A stretch of DNA of 32,252 nt from Planctomycetaceae bacterium (GCA_027489895.1 JAIXZD010000052.1:1-32252); one strand, 5' to 3'. Positions 8,827-18,237 are shown, counted from the first letter of the stretch. Notes: generated from the sequence alone by a model not told the origin. Numbers and translations: made by a program.

Positions 8827-8856
8827 TCAGGCGAGCCGACCTTGTCAGAGGTCGGT
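8827..8856 (+). repeat. Solo family 2 end, hairpin after the DUF1501 gene
   Basis: TCAGGCGAGCCGACC, then TTGTCAG, then AGGTCGGT matches the end of the 4891-5065 element with a few changes. The CGACCT-TGTCAG-AGGTCG stem starts only a few bases after the TGA stop and may act as a 3' hairpin or terminator. No inverted partner lies nearby. Confidence 0.68.
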
Positions 8857-8903
8857 GACACTCGCTCCACTTGTCGATCCTGTCCCGAAGAAACGAGTCG
8901 ATC

Positions 8904-9113
8904 GTGCGAAGCAGCACCACCACGCGCGAGCGAGTCGGCCTCTGCTGGGACTGCCAGCACAAGCGGGTGGTGAGCACGGCCAAGGGGTCGACGTTTTTTC
9001 TCTGTGGGCGCTCGATCACAGAGCCAGGCTACGCGAAGTATCCCGCGCTGCCCGTGTTTCGCTGCGCGGGGTACGAGGGTGAGGTCACAGGGGAAACGCC
9101 GATCGGGTCGTAA
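8904..9113 (+). CDS. Small four-cysteine (zinc-ribbon-like) protein
   Basis: A 69-residue protein that I believe is real although short. It has CWDC, then about 15 residues later FFLC, then PALPVFRCAGYE, that is four cysteines in a C-x2-C...C...C arrangement suggesting a small metal-binding fold. The conserved-looking pattern (short charged N-terminus, LCWDCQH, KGSTFFLC, YPALPVFRC, GYE) resembles a widespread family of uncharacterised small bacterial proteins. GTG at 8904 gives the most natural N-terminus; an in-frame TTG at 8871 is also possible, and neither has a strong ribosome-binding site. The gene is an island between DUF1501 and a repeat-bearing spacer. Function unknown. Confidence 0.62.
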   Translation: MRSSTTTRERVGLCWDCQHKRVVSTAKGSTFFLCGRSITEPGYAKYPALPVFRCAGYEGEVTGETPIGS

Positions 9114-9139
9114 TGCAGACGATTGGGACCGTGTCGGTT

Positions 9140-9208
9140 GTGTGCCACTGGCTCTGCCAGCGCCTTGTCGGCGTGCTCCCGTTCGCACTGGCGAAGCCAG
9201 TGGCACAC
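9140..9208. repeat. Inverted pair of family 3 hairpins
   Basis: GTGTGCCACTGGCTCTGCCA at 9140-9159 is followed, after about 20 bases, by GCACTGGCGAAGCCAGTGGC and then ACAC at 9185-9208. The two are near reverse complements, so the pair can fold as two small hairpins or one long one. This is the most complete pair of the family in the window and shows its full outer border (GTGTGCC...GGCACAC). Confidence 0.75.
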
Positions 9209-9293
9209 GAGTTTTGCTCGAACGCAACGTCTCGCAACTGCCGGTCGACGGGCTTGCACCAGGTTGACTCTGTGTTGCGTGGACGAGCGGGAG

Positions 9294-10331
9294 TTACTTC
9301 GCCAGCTCATCCAGAAACCGGTTCAACGCCAGCCAGTAGAGTTCGGGTTGTTCGTCGTTGTGGCCGATCGGGCCCAGGGCGACGAATCGCTTCGGCTGGT
9401 TTGCCGCGTTGAACAGTGCCTGACCCTGTGCGATAGGAATCACCTCATCCGTCTCGCCATGGCTGATGAGCACCGGCCCCTTGAACTTGGGCAGTTCGAC
9501 GCCGGACTGCAATCGGTTGGCGACGAGCACGTTGACCAGTGCCTTGGGGAAATGGGTCCCGGCAACCTCTTGAAGTGACGCGAATGTGCGTTCCAGAATC
9601 AATGCGCGGGCACCATCGCGGGCCGCGACCTGGACAGCGATGGCCCCACCCATCGATCTTCCGAGGAGCACGATCTCCGTCGCGGGTCGATTCTCGCGGA
9701 GTGCGAGGTAATCGCGGGCGGCCTGTCCATCTCGGATCATTCCGTCGAATGTGGGGCGCCCTTCGCTGCGTCCGTATCCCCGGTAGTCAAACAGGAGAGT
9801 TGAGGCATTCGCTCTCCGGCTTACCTGGAGCGCGTAGTCGCCCCACAGGGCGACATTCCCCGCGTTGCCATGCATCAGCACGATCGCGGCCCGTGCCCCC
9901 GGCTTCGCGGCGTACCAGCCGTGCAGACGGATTCCGTCGGTCGTCTCGAACCAGCAGTCTTCCAGGGCTCCCGCTTCGGGGAGCGTCCAATCCCCGGCCG
10001 GATAGAGGCTCGGCACGAGCGCCATCATTTCGTCGAGTGTCTGCTTCCTGGCGAGCGCCTGGGGACGGAGCAGTGCCCGCTGTTCGGCGACTTGCCGCCG
10101 CAACACGTCAACTTCGACCAGAATGCCCTCGGCCGGTTCTGGTCGTTCCGCGGCAAAGACAACCTGCGGTGGAGCGGGCTCCGGGGCGACAAACCGTCCA
10201 CGAGACCAGAACCCTACCGCAAATGCCCCGAGCAGTAGCAGCAAGCGAAGCCGCAACCACCACCGGCGGTCTGTCTCCGAAACGAGCGGCTTTCGAGTGG
10301 GAGTGGTCGTCGAGATCGAGTCGTCAGTCAT
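9294..10331 (-). CDS. Membrane-anchored alpha/beta hydrolase
   Basis: A 345-residue protein with one N-terminal membrane segment (residues about 24-42, WWLRLRLLLLLGAFAVGFW), a charged linker with a short coiled-coil-like stretch (about 70-100), and a serine hydrolase domain. Oxyanion region HGNAG, nucleophile GRSMGG (Ser226), Asp295 in GETDEVIP and His324 in IGHND form the expected triad. The fold resembles the BEM46/FrsA-type hydrolases; substrate unknown. The ATG at 10331 has GGAG 10 bases upstream and is preferred over the ATG at 10373. The gene is transcribed towards the spacer with family 3 repeats and is divergent from ileS, with 259 bases between them. Confidence 0.88.
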   Translation of the reverse strand: MTDDSISTTTPTRKPLVSETDRRWWLRLRLLLLLGAFAVGFWSRGRFVAPEPAPPQVVFAAERPEPAEGILVEVDVLRRQVAEQRALLRPQALARKQTLDEMMALVPSLYPAGDWTLPEAGALEDCWFETTDGIRLHGWYAAKPGARAAIVLMHGNAGNVALWGDYALQVSRRANASTLLFDYRGYGRSEGRPTFDGMIRDGQAARDYLALRENRPATEIVLLGRSMGGAIAVQVAARDGARALILERTFASLQEVAGTHFPKALVNVLVANRLQSGVELPKFKGPVLISHGETDEVIPIAQGQALFNAANQPKRFVALGPIGHNDEQPELYWLALNRFLDELAK

Positions 10332-10590
10332 GCCTGGTCCACTCCGTTCCTGGAAACTCTCTCGTGTGACCATGGCGACGGTACTTGATCCTCTTCTCAG
10401 ATTACCCGTCGCCTGTCCTTTCCTCGATTGCGCCGGATCGTCGGTTCCCCTAAAATCCGGTCTCCCAGCCGCGGCCGTAGAGTGTGTGTCGAGTCGCGGC
10501 CGGATGTTTTCTGGTGTTTGAATTCAGCCGGGTTCCGACGGGGCCCGGCCCACCATACGACCTGTTTTCGCCTAGCCCCGACGAGCGTCC

Positions 10591-13500
10591 ATGTTCGAGA
10601 AAGTTTCCGATCCCGATTTCGTTCACGGCGAGCACCAGGTCCTGCGGTTCTGGCGCGACTGGGATATCTTCCAGAAACGCCGTGCGCTGAATGCCGGCAA
10701 CAGCAAAACCTGGAGCTTTCTTGATGGGCCGATGACGGCCAACAACCCCATGGGGGTCCATCATGCCTGGGGCCGCACCTACAAGGATGCGTTCCAGCGG
10801 TTCTTTGCGATGACCGGGCACGACATCCGCTACCAGAACGGGTTCGACTGCCAGGGGCTGTGGGTCGAAGTCGAGGTCGAAAAACAGCTTGGACTCGGGG
10901 CGAAGTCCGAGATCGAGAAGTTCGGGATCGACAAGTTCGTTCACGAGTGCAAACGCCGGGTGCTGAAGTACGCCGCGATCCAGACCGAGCAGTCGATTCG
11001 CCTGGGCTACTGGATGGAATGGGACGACCCCAAGGCGCTACGGGAGTTGGCCGAGGCGGTTGGTACCGATCGCGAGATCACGTTCACGCCGCCCCGAGGG
11101 GAACCGGTGAAAGACAAAGCCGAGGCGATTGTCGCCCGGCTGGGGAACGTCGACTGGGGCGGAAGCTACTTCACCTTCTCGACCGAGAACAACGAGACGA
11201 TCTGGGCGTTCCTCAAAAAGTGCTACCAGCGGGGCAAGGTCTATCGCGGGTATGACGTGATGCCCTGGTCGGGGCGGGGCGGCAGTGCGTATAGCCAGAT
11301 GGAAGTGGCCGATGGACGGAAGCTGCATGTTCACCGCGCGCTGTTCGTCAAGTTTCCGCTGGTCACGAACAAGTCAGGGGAAAAGGTCGAAAACGAGCAT
11401 GTGCTGATCTGGACGACGACGCCCTGGACGTTGACGAGCAACGTGGCGGCGATGGTCAACCCGGAACTCGACTACGCCAAACTCCGCATGAAAAAAGATG
11501 GCGCGGTCTACTACTGCGCGAAGGAAAACCTCGACTACCAGCGGCTCGCCAAAGAGTTCAAGGAGGGGTTTGGCCGTCCCGAGTGGCAATGGCCCAAGGA
11601 TTGCCCCAAGCTGAAAACGCTGGGGCAGATTTTGAAGGAGCAGGGCGGCTACGAAGTCGAAGCGATCGTGAAAGGGGCCGAACTGGTCGGGGCGACCTAT
11701 CGCGGGCCGTTCGATGTGCTGCCGGCTCAATCGGCCGACGGCGGTCTGCCGGAAGACCTGAAGTTGAAAGGCAAGTCGGGCGTTTCGTGTCACGCGGTCG
11801 TTGATGGCGGGCGCGACTTTAAGGGGAATGCGAACGTTGTCGCGGGGGAGGGGACGGGCATCGTCCACTCGGCCCCCGGTTGCGGGGATGTCGACCATCA
11901 GATCGGCGCGGCTTTGGGCCTCGTCAGTATCGCACCGCTCGATGAAGAGGGACGCTTTCTCGAAGGCTTCGGACCGTTCACGGGTCTGCGGGCGACCGAC
12001 GCGGCGACGGTCGACCTCGTCATCGAAACACTCCGCGAGCAGAGCTTGCTGATTGCGGTGGAGCAATATCCGCACATCTATCCGTTCTGCTGGCGGACGG
12101 GCGATGAGCTGGTCTTCCGCCTGGTGGACGAGTGGTTCATCAACATGGATTGGCGGGAAGAGATCATGGCGATTACCCGCCAGATCAACTGGCTGCCCGA
12201 CAGCATCGGCGGTCAGGAGCGGGAGCTGGAATGGCTGGCCGGGATGCGCGACTGGATGGTCTCCAAGAAGCGCTACTGGGGCCTGGCGCTGCCGATCTGG
12301 GTCGACGAACAGGACCCGCAGCAGTTCGAGGTGCTTGGATCGCTGGCAGAACTCAAGGAGCGCGCCGTCGAGGGCTGGAACGATTTTGACGGGCACACGC
12401 CGCACCGGCCGTGGATTGATGGCGTCAAGATTCGCAATCCCCAGACCGGGAACCTGATGTCCCGCGTGCAGGATGTGGGCAACCCCTGGCTCGATGCGGG
12501 GATCGTCCCGTTCTCGACGGTTGGCTACGGCACCCATCCCGACTACTGGCAGCGCTGGTTCCCGGCGGACCTCGTCACCGAGTGTTTCCCGGGTCAGTTC
12601 CGCAACTGGTTCTATTCGCTGCTGTCGCTGGGCACGATGATGGGTTGGAAGGAGACGTTCCAGGGGACGCCGCCGTTCAAAACGCTGTTCGGCTATCGCC
12701 TCGTCATGAACGAAGCGGGCAAGCCGATGCACAAGTCGGATGGCACGGCCATCTGGTTTGAAGAGGCGGCCGAGCAGTTGGGCGTCGACACGATGCGCTG
12801 GATGTACCTGGCGCAAAACCCGGCGAGCGACCTGCGGTTTGGGACGCGCGTGCCCGACCAGAAAGTGACGCTCGACACGCCCGATGGCCCGGCCGACACG
12901 ACGATCGATGGCGTGCCGACGTGCCTCGTCAAAAGCGGCCCGGCCGATGAAACGCGCCGACAGACTCTGATCCCGCTGTGGAATTCGTACGCGTTCTTCG
13001 TCAATTATGCCCGGCTCGATGAGTTCGATGTCACGCTACCGCCCGTCCCCGTGGCTGAGCGACCGGAGATCGATCGCTGGCTGCTGTCGAACCTGAACCA
13101 GTTGATCGCCACGGCCCGCCGCGAGTTCGCCGTCTACAACGCACAGGCGGTGATGCGCGAGGCGAGCCGGTTTATTGATGATCTCTCGAACTGGTACATT
13201 CGCCGCAATCGGCGCAGGTTCTGGCGGTCGCGAAAAGAGGCGGGATCCGCCACGACCGGTGGTTGGGATGGCGACAAACTGGCCGCGTATCAGACGCTGT
13301 ACGAAACGCTGGTCACGCTGTCGAAGCTGCTGGCGCCGGCGATTCCGTTCCTCAGCGAGCGGATGTATCAGAACCTGGTCGTCAATGGCGGCGTGGCGGG
13401 CGCCCCGGAGAGTGTGCACCTGTGCGATTACCCCGAGGTTGACGAATCGCTTGTCGACCTGTCGCTCTCGCGGCGGATGGCGCTGGCGCAACTGGTCGTC

Positions 13501-14205
13501 AACGTGGGCCACGGGCTGCGCGAGAAGGCGAACCAGCGGGTTCGACAGCCATTGGGGGAACTGCGGTTTGCGACCAGCTCGCCCGAGCAGCGGGACGCGG
13601 TACTGCTGCTTTCCGAAGTGATTGCCGAGGAACTGAACGTAAAGCGGATCAGCGCGGTTGACGATCTCGACGACCTCGTCAAGTACGCCTACAAGCCGAA
13701 CCTGAAGACGCTGGGGCCGAAGTACGGTAAGTCTCTGGGGGCCATCACGAAGGCGCTCGCGACGGTCGACCAGAAGATCATGCTGCCGCTGCGGTCGGGA
13801 AAAACGGTAACGCTGACGATCGATGGCGCGGCGGTGGACCTCGGGCCGGACGATGTGCTGGTCAGCACGCAGCAGGCGGCCGATTGGGTGGCGGGCGATG
13901 CGGAAGGCGTGCAACTGGCCCTGTCGACGCAGCTCACTCCGGAACTGGTCGAGGAAGGGATCGCACGGGATTTCGTGAGGCAGATTCAGCAGCTTCGCAA
14001 AGACGCCGATCTGGAGATCGAACAGCGGATCCGGGTGCGGTATGTGCTAGTGGACGAACCGACCCAGGCTGCGCTTGGTAAGTGGTCGGCGTTCATTCAG
14101 AGCGAAACGCTCGCCGAGGAATTGACGCTCGCCGCCGAACCGAGCGCCTCGGCGAAGTCCGTGGAGATCGGAAGCGCGGCGGCGTCGGTCTGGATCGAGG
14201 TTTAG
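10591..14205 (+). CDS. ileS: Isoleucyl-tRNA synthetase, atypical subfamily
   Basis: Class I aminoacyl-tRNA synthetase that charges tRNA-Ile. At 1204 residues it is longer than the common bacterial enzyme (about 930) and nearer to eukaryote-like forms. The catalytic HIGH signature appears as GVHH (residues 55-58, in MGVHHAWG). The KMSKS loop appears as PMHKS (712-716), so both differ from the textbook motifs, although position and context fit. The editing domain with [13 protein letters not shown] lies around residues 270-285. [14 protein letters not shown] followed by WFI and [13 protein letters not shown] identify the Ile/Val family, and the C-terminal anticodon-binding and long tail domains are present. 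A charged insert near residues 145-180 separates WMEWDD from YFTF. No Shine-Dalgarno sequence is evident before the ATG. It converges with the TatD gene 21 bases away. Confidence 0.93.
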   Translation: MFEKVSDPDFVHGEHQVLRFWRDWDIFQKRRALNAGNSKTWSFLDGPMTANNPMGVHHAWGRTYKDAFQRFFAMTGHDIRYQNGFDCQGLWVEVEVEKQLGLGAKSEIEKFGIDKFVHECKRRVLKYAAIQTEQSIRLGYWMEWDDPKALRELAEAVGTDREITFTPPRGEPVKDKAEAIVARLGNVDWGGSYFTFSTENNETIWAFLKKCYQRGKVYRGYDVMPWSGRGGSAYSQMEVADGRKLHVHRALFVKFPLVTNKSGEKVENEHVLIWTTTPWTLTSNVAAMVNPELDYAKLRMKKDGAVYYCAKENLDYQRLAKEFKEGFGRPEWQWPKDCPKLKTLGQILKEQGGYEVEAIVKGAELVGATYRGPFDVLPAQSADGGLPEDLKLKGKSGVSCHAVVDGGRDFKGNANVVAGEGTGIVHSAPGCGDVDHQIGAALGLVSIAPLDEEGRFLEGFGPFTGLRATDAATVDLVIETLREQSLLIAVEQYPHIYPFCWRTGDELVFRLVDEWFINMDWREEIMAITRQINWLPDSIGGQERELEWLAGMRDWMVSKKRYWGLALPIWVDEQDPQQFEVLGSLAELKERAVEGWNDFDGHTPHRPWIDGVKIRNPQTGNLMSRVQDVGNPWLDAGIVPFSTVGYGTHPDYWQRWFPADLVTECFPGQFRNWFYSLLSLGTMMGWKETFQGTPPFKTLFGYRLVMNEAGKPMHKSDGTAIWFEEAAEQLGVDTMRWMYLAQNPASDLRFGTRVPDQKVTLDTPDGPADTTIDGVPTCLVKSGPADETRRQTLIPLWNSYAFFVNYARLDEFDVTLPPVPVAERPEIDRWLLSNLNQLIATARREFAVYNAQAVMREASRFIDDLSNWYIRRNRRRFWRSRKEAGSATTGGWDGDKLAAYQTLYETLVTLSKLLAPAIPFLSERMYQNLVVNGGVAGAPESVHLCDYPEVDESLVDLSLSRRMALAQLVVNVGHGLREKANQRVRQPLGELRFATSSPEQRDAVLLLSEVIAEELNVKRISAVDDLDDLVKYAYKPNLKTLGPKYGKSLGAITKALATVDQKIMLPLRSGKTVTLTIDGAAVDLGPDDVLVSTQQAADWVAGDAEGVQLALSTQLTPELVEEGIARDFVRQIQQLRKDADLEIEQRIRVRYVLVDEPTQAALGKWSAFIQSETLAEELTLAAEPSASAKSVEIGSAAASVWIEV

Positions 14206-14226
14206 GCGAGCCGCTGGTGTTTCTCG

Positions 14227-15066
14227 CTACGCCACCGATTCGACTTCGGCGAGCGTATCGGGTGGCGTGTATTTGAAGTTACGGGACTGGCGGAAGAACT
14301 CGAGCGGGTTGTCGTAGACGATCTTTTTGATCTTCGATTCGGCGTGCCCGCGCCGCCGCATCTCCATCACGAAGTCGGGGACAGCACAGGGGTTCGAGGG
14401 GCCCCAGTCCCCGGCCGAATTGACCATGATCCGGTCGTCGCCGTAGCGCTCGATGATGTCGACCGCGCGTGCTGGCGTGCATTTGGTGAGCGGGTAGAGC
14501 GTCATCCCGCACCAGAAGCCGTTCTCGCGGGCAATCGCCACGGTGTGCTCTTCGACATGGTCGATCAGCACCCGCTCGGGTTCCGTCCGCGGGTCGTTGA
14601 GCAGCATGTCGGCAATCATTCGGGTGCCGCGGTACTTGTCTTTCAGATGCGGCGTGTGGATCAGCACGAGTTCGCGGGTTTTCAGGGCGAGATCGTACTG
14701 CTCTTCAAAAATGGTCGATTCGTTGAGCGTGTTCTTGTTGAGGCCGATCTCGCCGATCCCGAGCACGTTGGGCTTGTCGAGAAACTCGGGGATGAGGGAA
14801 ATCACTTCGCGGGAGAGCGAAACGTTTTCGGCTTCCTTGGCGTTGATGCAGAGCCAGGTGAAGTGCTGAATGCCCGACCAGCTGGCTCGCTTGGGTTCGA
14901 AATCGGTCAACTGCCGGAAGTAGTCGCGAAACGCTTCGGCACTGCCGCGGTCGAACCCCGCCCAGAAGGCCGGTTCACTAAGAGCGACGCACCCCATGCG
15001 AGCCATCCGCTCGTAGTCGTCGGTGGTCCGCGAGATCATGTGGACATGCGGATCGATGAAGTACAT
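14227..15066 (-). CDS. TatD-family metal-dependent hydrolase (EboB-like)
   Basis: A 279-residue amidohydrolase-superfamily protein. The metal-binding DPHVH (His7, His9) opens the protein. GIGEIGLNK carries the bridging acid, LIHTPH and VLIDHVEE the next histidines, and SAGDWG the final aspartate. The pattern DPHVHMISRTTDDY...ALSEPAFWAGFDRG, and KYRGTRM later, resemble the TatD proteins that accompany ebo clusters rather than the DNase TatD itself. Those clusters also contain UbiA-like, dehydroquinate-synthase-like and sugar-isomerase-like genes, none of which are here. The substrate is unknown. It is the last gene of a minus-strand run, and 152 bases separate it from the small gene upstream. 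Confidence 0.85.
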   Translation of the reverse strand: MYFIDPHVHMISRTTDDYERMARMGCVALSEPAFWAGFDRGSAEAFRDYFRQLTDFEPKRASWSGIQHFTWLCINAKEAENVSLSREVISLIPEFLDKPNVLGIGEIGLNKNTLNESTIFEEQYDLALKTRELVLIHTPHLKDKYRGTRMIADMLLNDPRTEPERVLIDHVEEHTVAIARENGFWCGMTLYPLTKCTPARAVDIIERYGDDRIMVNSAGDWGPSNPCAVPDFVMEMRRRGHAESKIKKIVYDNPLEFFRQSRNFKYTPPDTLAEVESVA

Positions 15067-15218
15067 GCGAGCGGCTCCTCAAGCGGCGAATAAGTCTGGG
15101 CGGTACAGGCGCTGAGATACAGGGGTTGGGGCGACGCCCTCTGGAATGACGTACTGGTACGACAGGCTGGCGAACCGACCGTGTCATTCGACGGTGGGAA
15201 CTACGCAGAAAGACTCAG

Positions 15219-15488
15219 TCAGTGCGAACCGTTTCGCGGGGCGCGGCTCTGTCGCCATCCGGCGTCGTACTCGTCGCTAAACAGTAGTTGAATCTGCTCG
15301 GCCCGGTCACGTCCTGGACGATGGAGAATGCGGAGGGCCTCGCTGATCCCTTCCCAGCGTGGATCGGCCACGGCAGTTTCGGCATCGTCGGCGCGCTCGA
15401 TCCGGTCGAGCGCTGCCCCGAGGTCGAGGCAGCGGCAGCGGAGTTCGAGAAACAGTTGGTCCAGCAGCGCCGGAGCAGGCGCAGGCAT
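15219..15488 (-). CDS. Conserved-looking small protein, 89 residues
   Basis: An unrecognised small protein with no signal or membrane segment. The likely start is the ATG at 15488, because GGGAG lies 7 bases upstream; this gives a helical start (LLDQLFLELRCRCLDLGAAL). The middle (DPRWEGISEALRIL) and the tail (RAEQIQLLFSDEYDAGW) look like a folded helical domain rather than a chance frame. The overlapping frame one base away (15215-15583) has poor composition. It lies in the same direction between scpB and the TatD gene, with gaps of over 150 bases, so an operon is not certain. Function unknown. Confidence 0.62.
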   Translation of the reverse strand: MPAPAPALLDQLFLELRCRCLDLGAALDRIERADDAETAVADPRWEGISEALRILHRPGRDRAEQIQLLFSDEYDAGWRQSRAPRNGSH

Positions 15489-15693
15489 GATGGCTCTCCC
15501 GAGGGCGGCGCGGACGGGAGGACTGTCCGCTTCAAACGGTGTTGCGGCCCGGACGACCACGTCGCGCCGGTCCACGAAATCAACGAGCCATCATTCTAAA
15601 CGCGAACTCCACGGATTGAACATGACCGAACCCCGAAAGCGGTTCGATCCGTCGCCCTGCGGCTCGGAGAGCCTCTCACCATCACCCGAGATG

Positions 15694-16392
15694 TCAGGCA
15701 GCGGCGCGGCTGGCGACGGGCTTGCGGAGACGTTCCGCGTAGGGGAGTTCCGAAAGGTCGCGCAGGCCGAAGGTCTCGAGGAAGCCGCGGGTCGTTTCGT
15801 AAAGAAAGGGGCGTCCGAGCGAGTCTTCTTCACCACCGATGCGAACCAGGCCGCGATCCATCAGTTGCTTGATCATCTCGGAGCACTGGACGCCGCGAAT
15901 CGCTTCGACATCCGCCCGCGTGAGCGGCTGGCGATAGGCGATGATTGTGAGGGTTTCCATCGCGGTGGGGGTCAGCTTGAGTTCGGCTTCGCGTTGGTGG
16001 ACTTTACCCAGCCAGAGCGAATACTCCGGGCGCGTCAGCAGGCGGTAACCAGCCGCGACCCGCTCGACCCGGAAGGGGGTTCCCGACTCGTCATAGATCT
16101 GGTTGAGTCGGTTCATCAGCGTGCGGGCTTCGGTCGCATCGGCCAGTCCGGCGAGCGTCGCGATCTTGCGGGGTGGCATCGGCGCGTCGGCGATCAGCAG
16201 GATCGCTTCCAAGCGGGCGGCTTTCTGCGAGCGTTCCCGCGGCAGTTTTCCACGTGGTGACGCCTCGAGTTCCGATGTCGGGCGACGCAGCCAGGCGATC
16301 CGGGTGCGATCGTCCCCGGCGGCGGCGCTGGCCGATCGCGGGCAGACCGGTCCCCAGGTCGGCGTGGGGTCGAAGGAGACGAACTCAGACAC
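15694..16392 (-). CDS. scpB: Segregation and condensation protein B
   Basis: ScpB is the winged-helix kleisin-associated subunit of the bacterial SMC-ScpA-ScpB condensin, which compacts and separates chromosomes. The protein has 232 residues. After a variable N-terminus of about 55 residues come the two winged-helix domains: [27 protein letters not shown], then [29 protein letters not shown] and [20 protein letters not shown], which are the family's hallmark segments. The start is GTG at 16392, with TGAGG about 7 bases upstream. It begins only 9 bases after the stop of the anchored protein gene upstream, so the two are almost certainly co-transcribed. The partner scpA is not in the window. 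Confidence 0.95.
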   Translation of the reverse strand: MSEFVSFDPTPTWGPVCPRSASAAAGDDRTRIAWLRRPTSELEASPRGKLPRERSQKAARLEAILLIADAPMPPRKIATLAGLADATEARTLMNRLNQIYDESGTPFRVERVAAGYRLLTRPEYSLWLGKVHQREAELKLTPTAMETLTIIAYRQPLTRADVEAIRGVQCSEMIKQLMDRGLVRIGGEEDSLGRPFLYETTRGFLETFGLRDLSELPYAERLRKPVASRAAA

Positions 16393-16401
16393 GGGAGAGC
16401 C

Positions 16402-17976
16402 TCACTCCGCTCGGCGGCGGGTCCGCTGGCGGTACCAGTCGGAGATCTGGACAAGGGCGGCATTCACGGCGGAGAGCGGATCGTCGCCTTCCGCTTCAAA
16501 CCGCTGCGATACCTGGGCGAAGTTCGGGTCTGGTGCGAGACAGCGAAACGTGAATCGGCCCGTTTCGCCGTTGTAATCGACGTTGTGCTTGCGGATGCCC
16601 CAGCTTTTCAAGCGGGCATTGGCCTGCTTCCACGTCAACTGGCCCAGCTCCGACCCGAGATCGTCGGTCGCCACGTCCGCTGACGCGTCGGTCGCTTCTT
16701 CACCGAGTTCTCCGGCCGCGACATCGCCCATTTCGAGCGATGCATCTGACGCGTCCTGTTCCTCCGCGGTGGGGCTGCGTACGGCGCTGTTTCGCGGAGT
16801 TTGTTCGACAAGCGGGGTCGCCTGGGCGAGATCGGCGTCGCTGGGGCCGAGTTCGGAATCGGAAGACAGGTTGCGTGCGGGCTGCCGGGTCGCAGGCGAC
16901 TTCGCGCGAGGCGGCGCTGCCGGAGCCGCCTGTCCGAGCGGGTCGCGGAATTTTCGCTGCAGACGATCGCGGGTCACTTCGCCGAGACGATCATCGACTT
17001 CATCCGCCGCGTCATTTCCCAAATTTGTGGCGAGCGCCGAGGCGTTTGATGCCGAGGCGTCGGCGAGTTCGACCGCGGAGTCGAGGACGGCTTCGAACTC
17101 CTCGACCAGAGGGGCGCTGGCGCCTGTTCCTTCCTCGGGAATTGAACGGACGGGTGAACGACCTGTGGACGCGGCCCGACCAGAATCCCGAGCTGGGGCC
17201 GAGCGTTTGGCGGGCGGCTGGGAAGACGGCGGGGCACGCGGCGTGGCACGGGCGGGAGCCGGTGTGTCGGTGGCAAGATCGGCCATGACATCGACCGGAT
17301 CGGAAGCCGCTTCGGCCTGAGCCAGCCGGGTCGCTGCCCGCGAGCGGTTGGCGGGAACCGGGTCGGTATCTTCTTCCCAACCTGTGAGCGCTTCACCCGG
17401 CGTTTGATTGGTCCAGACACGGGCCACTTCAGGGGCTGCGGTGTCGCGAGTGCCTCCGGCATCGCCCCGACGGGAACGCGGTTCGGGCAACGGTCGATGA
17501 CCAGGCCGCGTTCCGCCGGACTTTGCCGCTCCGGACCGTTCGGCGGGCTCGTGAACCTCGACGGGATCTGCCTCAGGATCGAGTTCGAGATTGGCTTCTT
17601 CCAGTCGGGCCATGGATTCCGATGGGCGATCGGGCTCGTTTTCCAGAGCGTCTGAGGGTGAGGGTTCGTCGGCCACCTCGCCGGGATACTCGCCAAACAG
17701 GTCCTCGGCCTGACCGCGTGCGGACGGAGCATTGAGATGGGAACGGGACGAACGGGTCGTTGCTTTCGCGTGCCGTCCAGCGGGCTTGGGGGAGGCGGGG
17801 CGACGATCGCTGTCGGGCGACAGATCGGCATCGAGTTCAGCGTCGACCGCGTCGAGCGGAGTGGGGGCGACGGCCGGTGCGAATTGCGGGACCCCGACGA
17901 CAGCCAGAATCGGGATCGCCACCAAAGGTGCGACCATTAGAAGGGCTCCGAATAGCCCGGCTCCGGCGGATCTCAT
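16402..17976 (-). CDS. Anchored protein with long disordered region, partner gene of scpB
   Basis: A 524-residue protein of unknown function. The start ATG at 17976 has a near-perfect AAGGAGGT 7 bases upstream, which rules out the longer frame beginning at 18192. Residues about 5-28 are a hydrophobic segment (signal or membrane anchor). Residues about 30-440 are low in hydrophobics and rich in Pro, Ala, Glu, Asp, Ser and Arg, and so probably disordered. Residues about 445-520 form a compact conserved-looking domain (LTWKQANARLKSWGIRKHNVDY, FTFRCLAPDPNFAQVSQRFEAEGDDP, ALVQISDWYRQR). This gene overlaps nothing and is followed after 9 bases by scpB. A link between the chromosome-segregation complex and the membrane is an attractive but unproven inference. 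Confidence 0.85.
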   Translation of the reverse strand: MRSAGAGLFGALLMVAPLVAIPILAVVGVPQFAPAVAPTPLDAVDAELDADLSPDSDRRPASPKPAGRHAKATTRSSRSHLNAPSARGQAEDLFGEYPGEVADEPSPSDALENEPDRPSESMARLEEANLELDPEADPVEVHEPAERSGAAKSGGTRPGHRPLPEPRSRRGDAGGTRDTAAPEVARVWTNQTPGEALTGWEEDTDPVPANRSRAATRLAQAEAASDPVDVMADLATDTPAPARATPRAPPSSQPPAKRSAPARDSGRAASTGRSPVRSIPEEGTGASAPLVEEFEAVLDSAVELADASASNASALATNLGNDAADEVDDRLGEVTRDRLQRKFRDPLGQAAPAAPPRAKSPATRQPARNLSSDSELGPSDADLAQATPLVEQTPRNSAVRSPTAEEQDASDASLEMGDVAAGELGEEATDASADVATDDLGSELGQLTWKQANARLKSWGIRKHNVDYNGETGRFTFRCLAPDPNFAQVSQRFEAEGDDPLSAVNAALVQISDWYRQRTRRRAE

Positions 17977-18206
17977 CGCGGCAACCTCCTTGTTGACCGC
18001 AGTGCTGGAACCGTCCGCGTGGCGAAAGTCCATGCTCCAGCATGGACCGGGCGCCGACACATTGGGGCTTGGCAATTCTGCCAGGACCAATGAATCGGAG
18101 TCGCGAACGGGCGGTTCCCCGGGTCGAACGGCCCCGTGTGATGGGAGCCGAGATTCCTTCCAATCTGGGACAGTCTGATGCGGGCAGACCATCGCTGCGA
18201 GGGATT

Positions 18207-18234
18207 GTTACCCAAACCGCCCAAACTGGGCAAC
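18207..18234. promoter_or_regulatory. Candidate operator dyad with CCCAAAC direct repeats
   Basis: GTTACCCA and TGGGCAAC are inverted (7 of 8) around a 12-base centre. Inside lie two direct CCCAAAC copies 9 bases apart (18211 and 18220). The position, between divergent genes, suits a regulator site, but no regulator is known. Confidence 0.3.
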
Positions 18235-18237
18235 GGC

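Noticed and set aside
10332-10590. T-box leader upstream of ileS
   Set aside because: No T-box consensus, specifier hairpin or antiterminator is recognisable in these 259 bases.
11374-12816. 480-codon minus-strand frame
   Set aside because: It is antisense to ileS, with Arg/His-rich shadow composition and no family motif.
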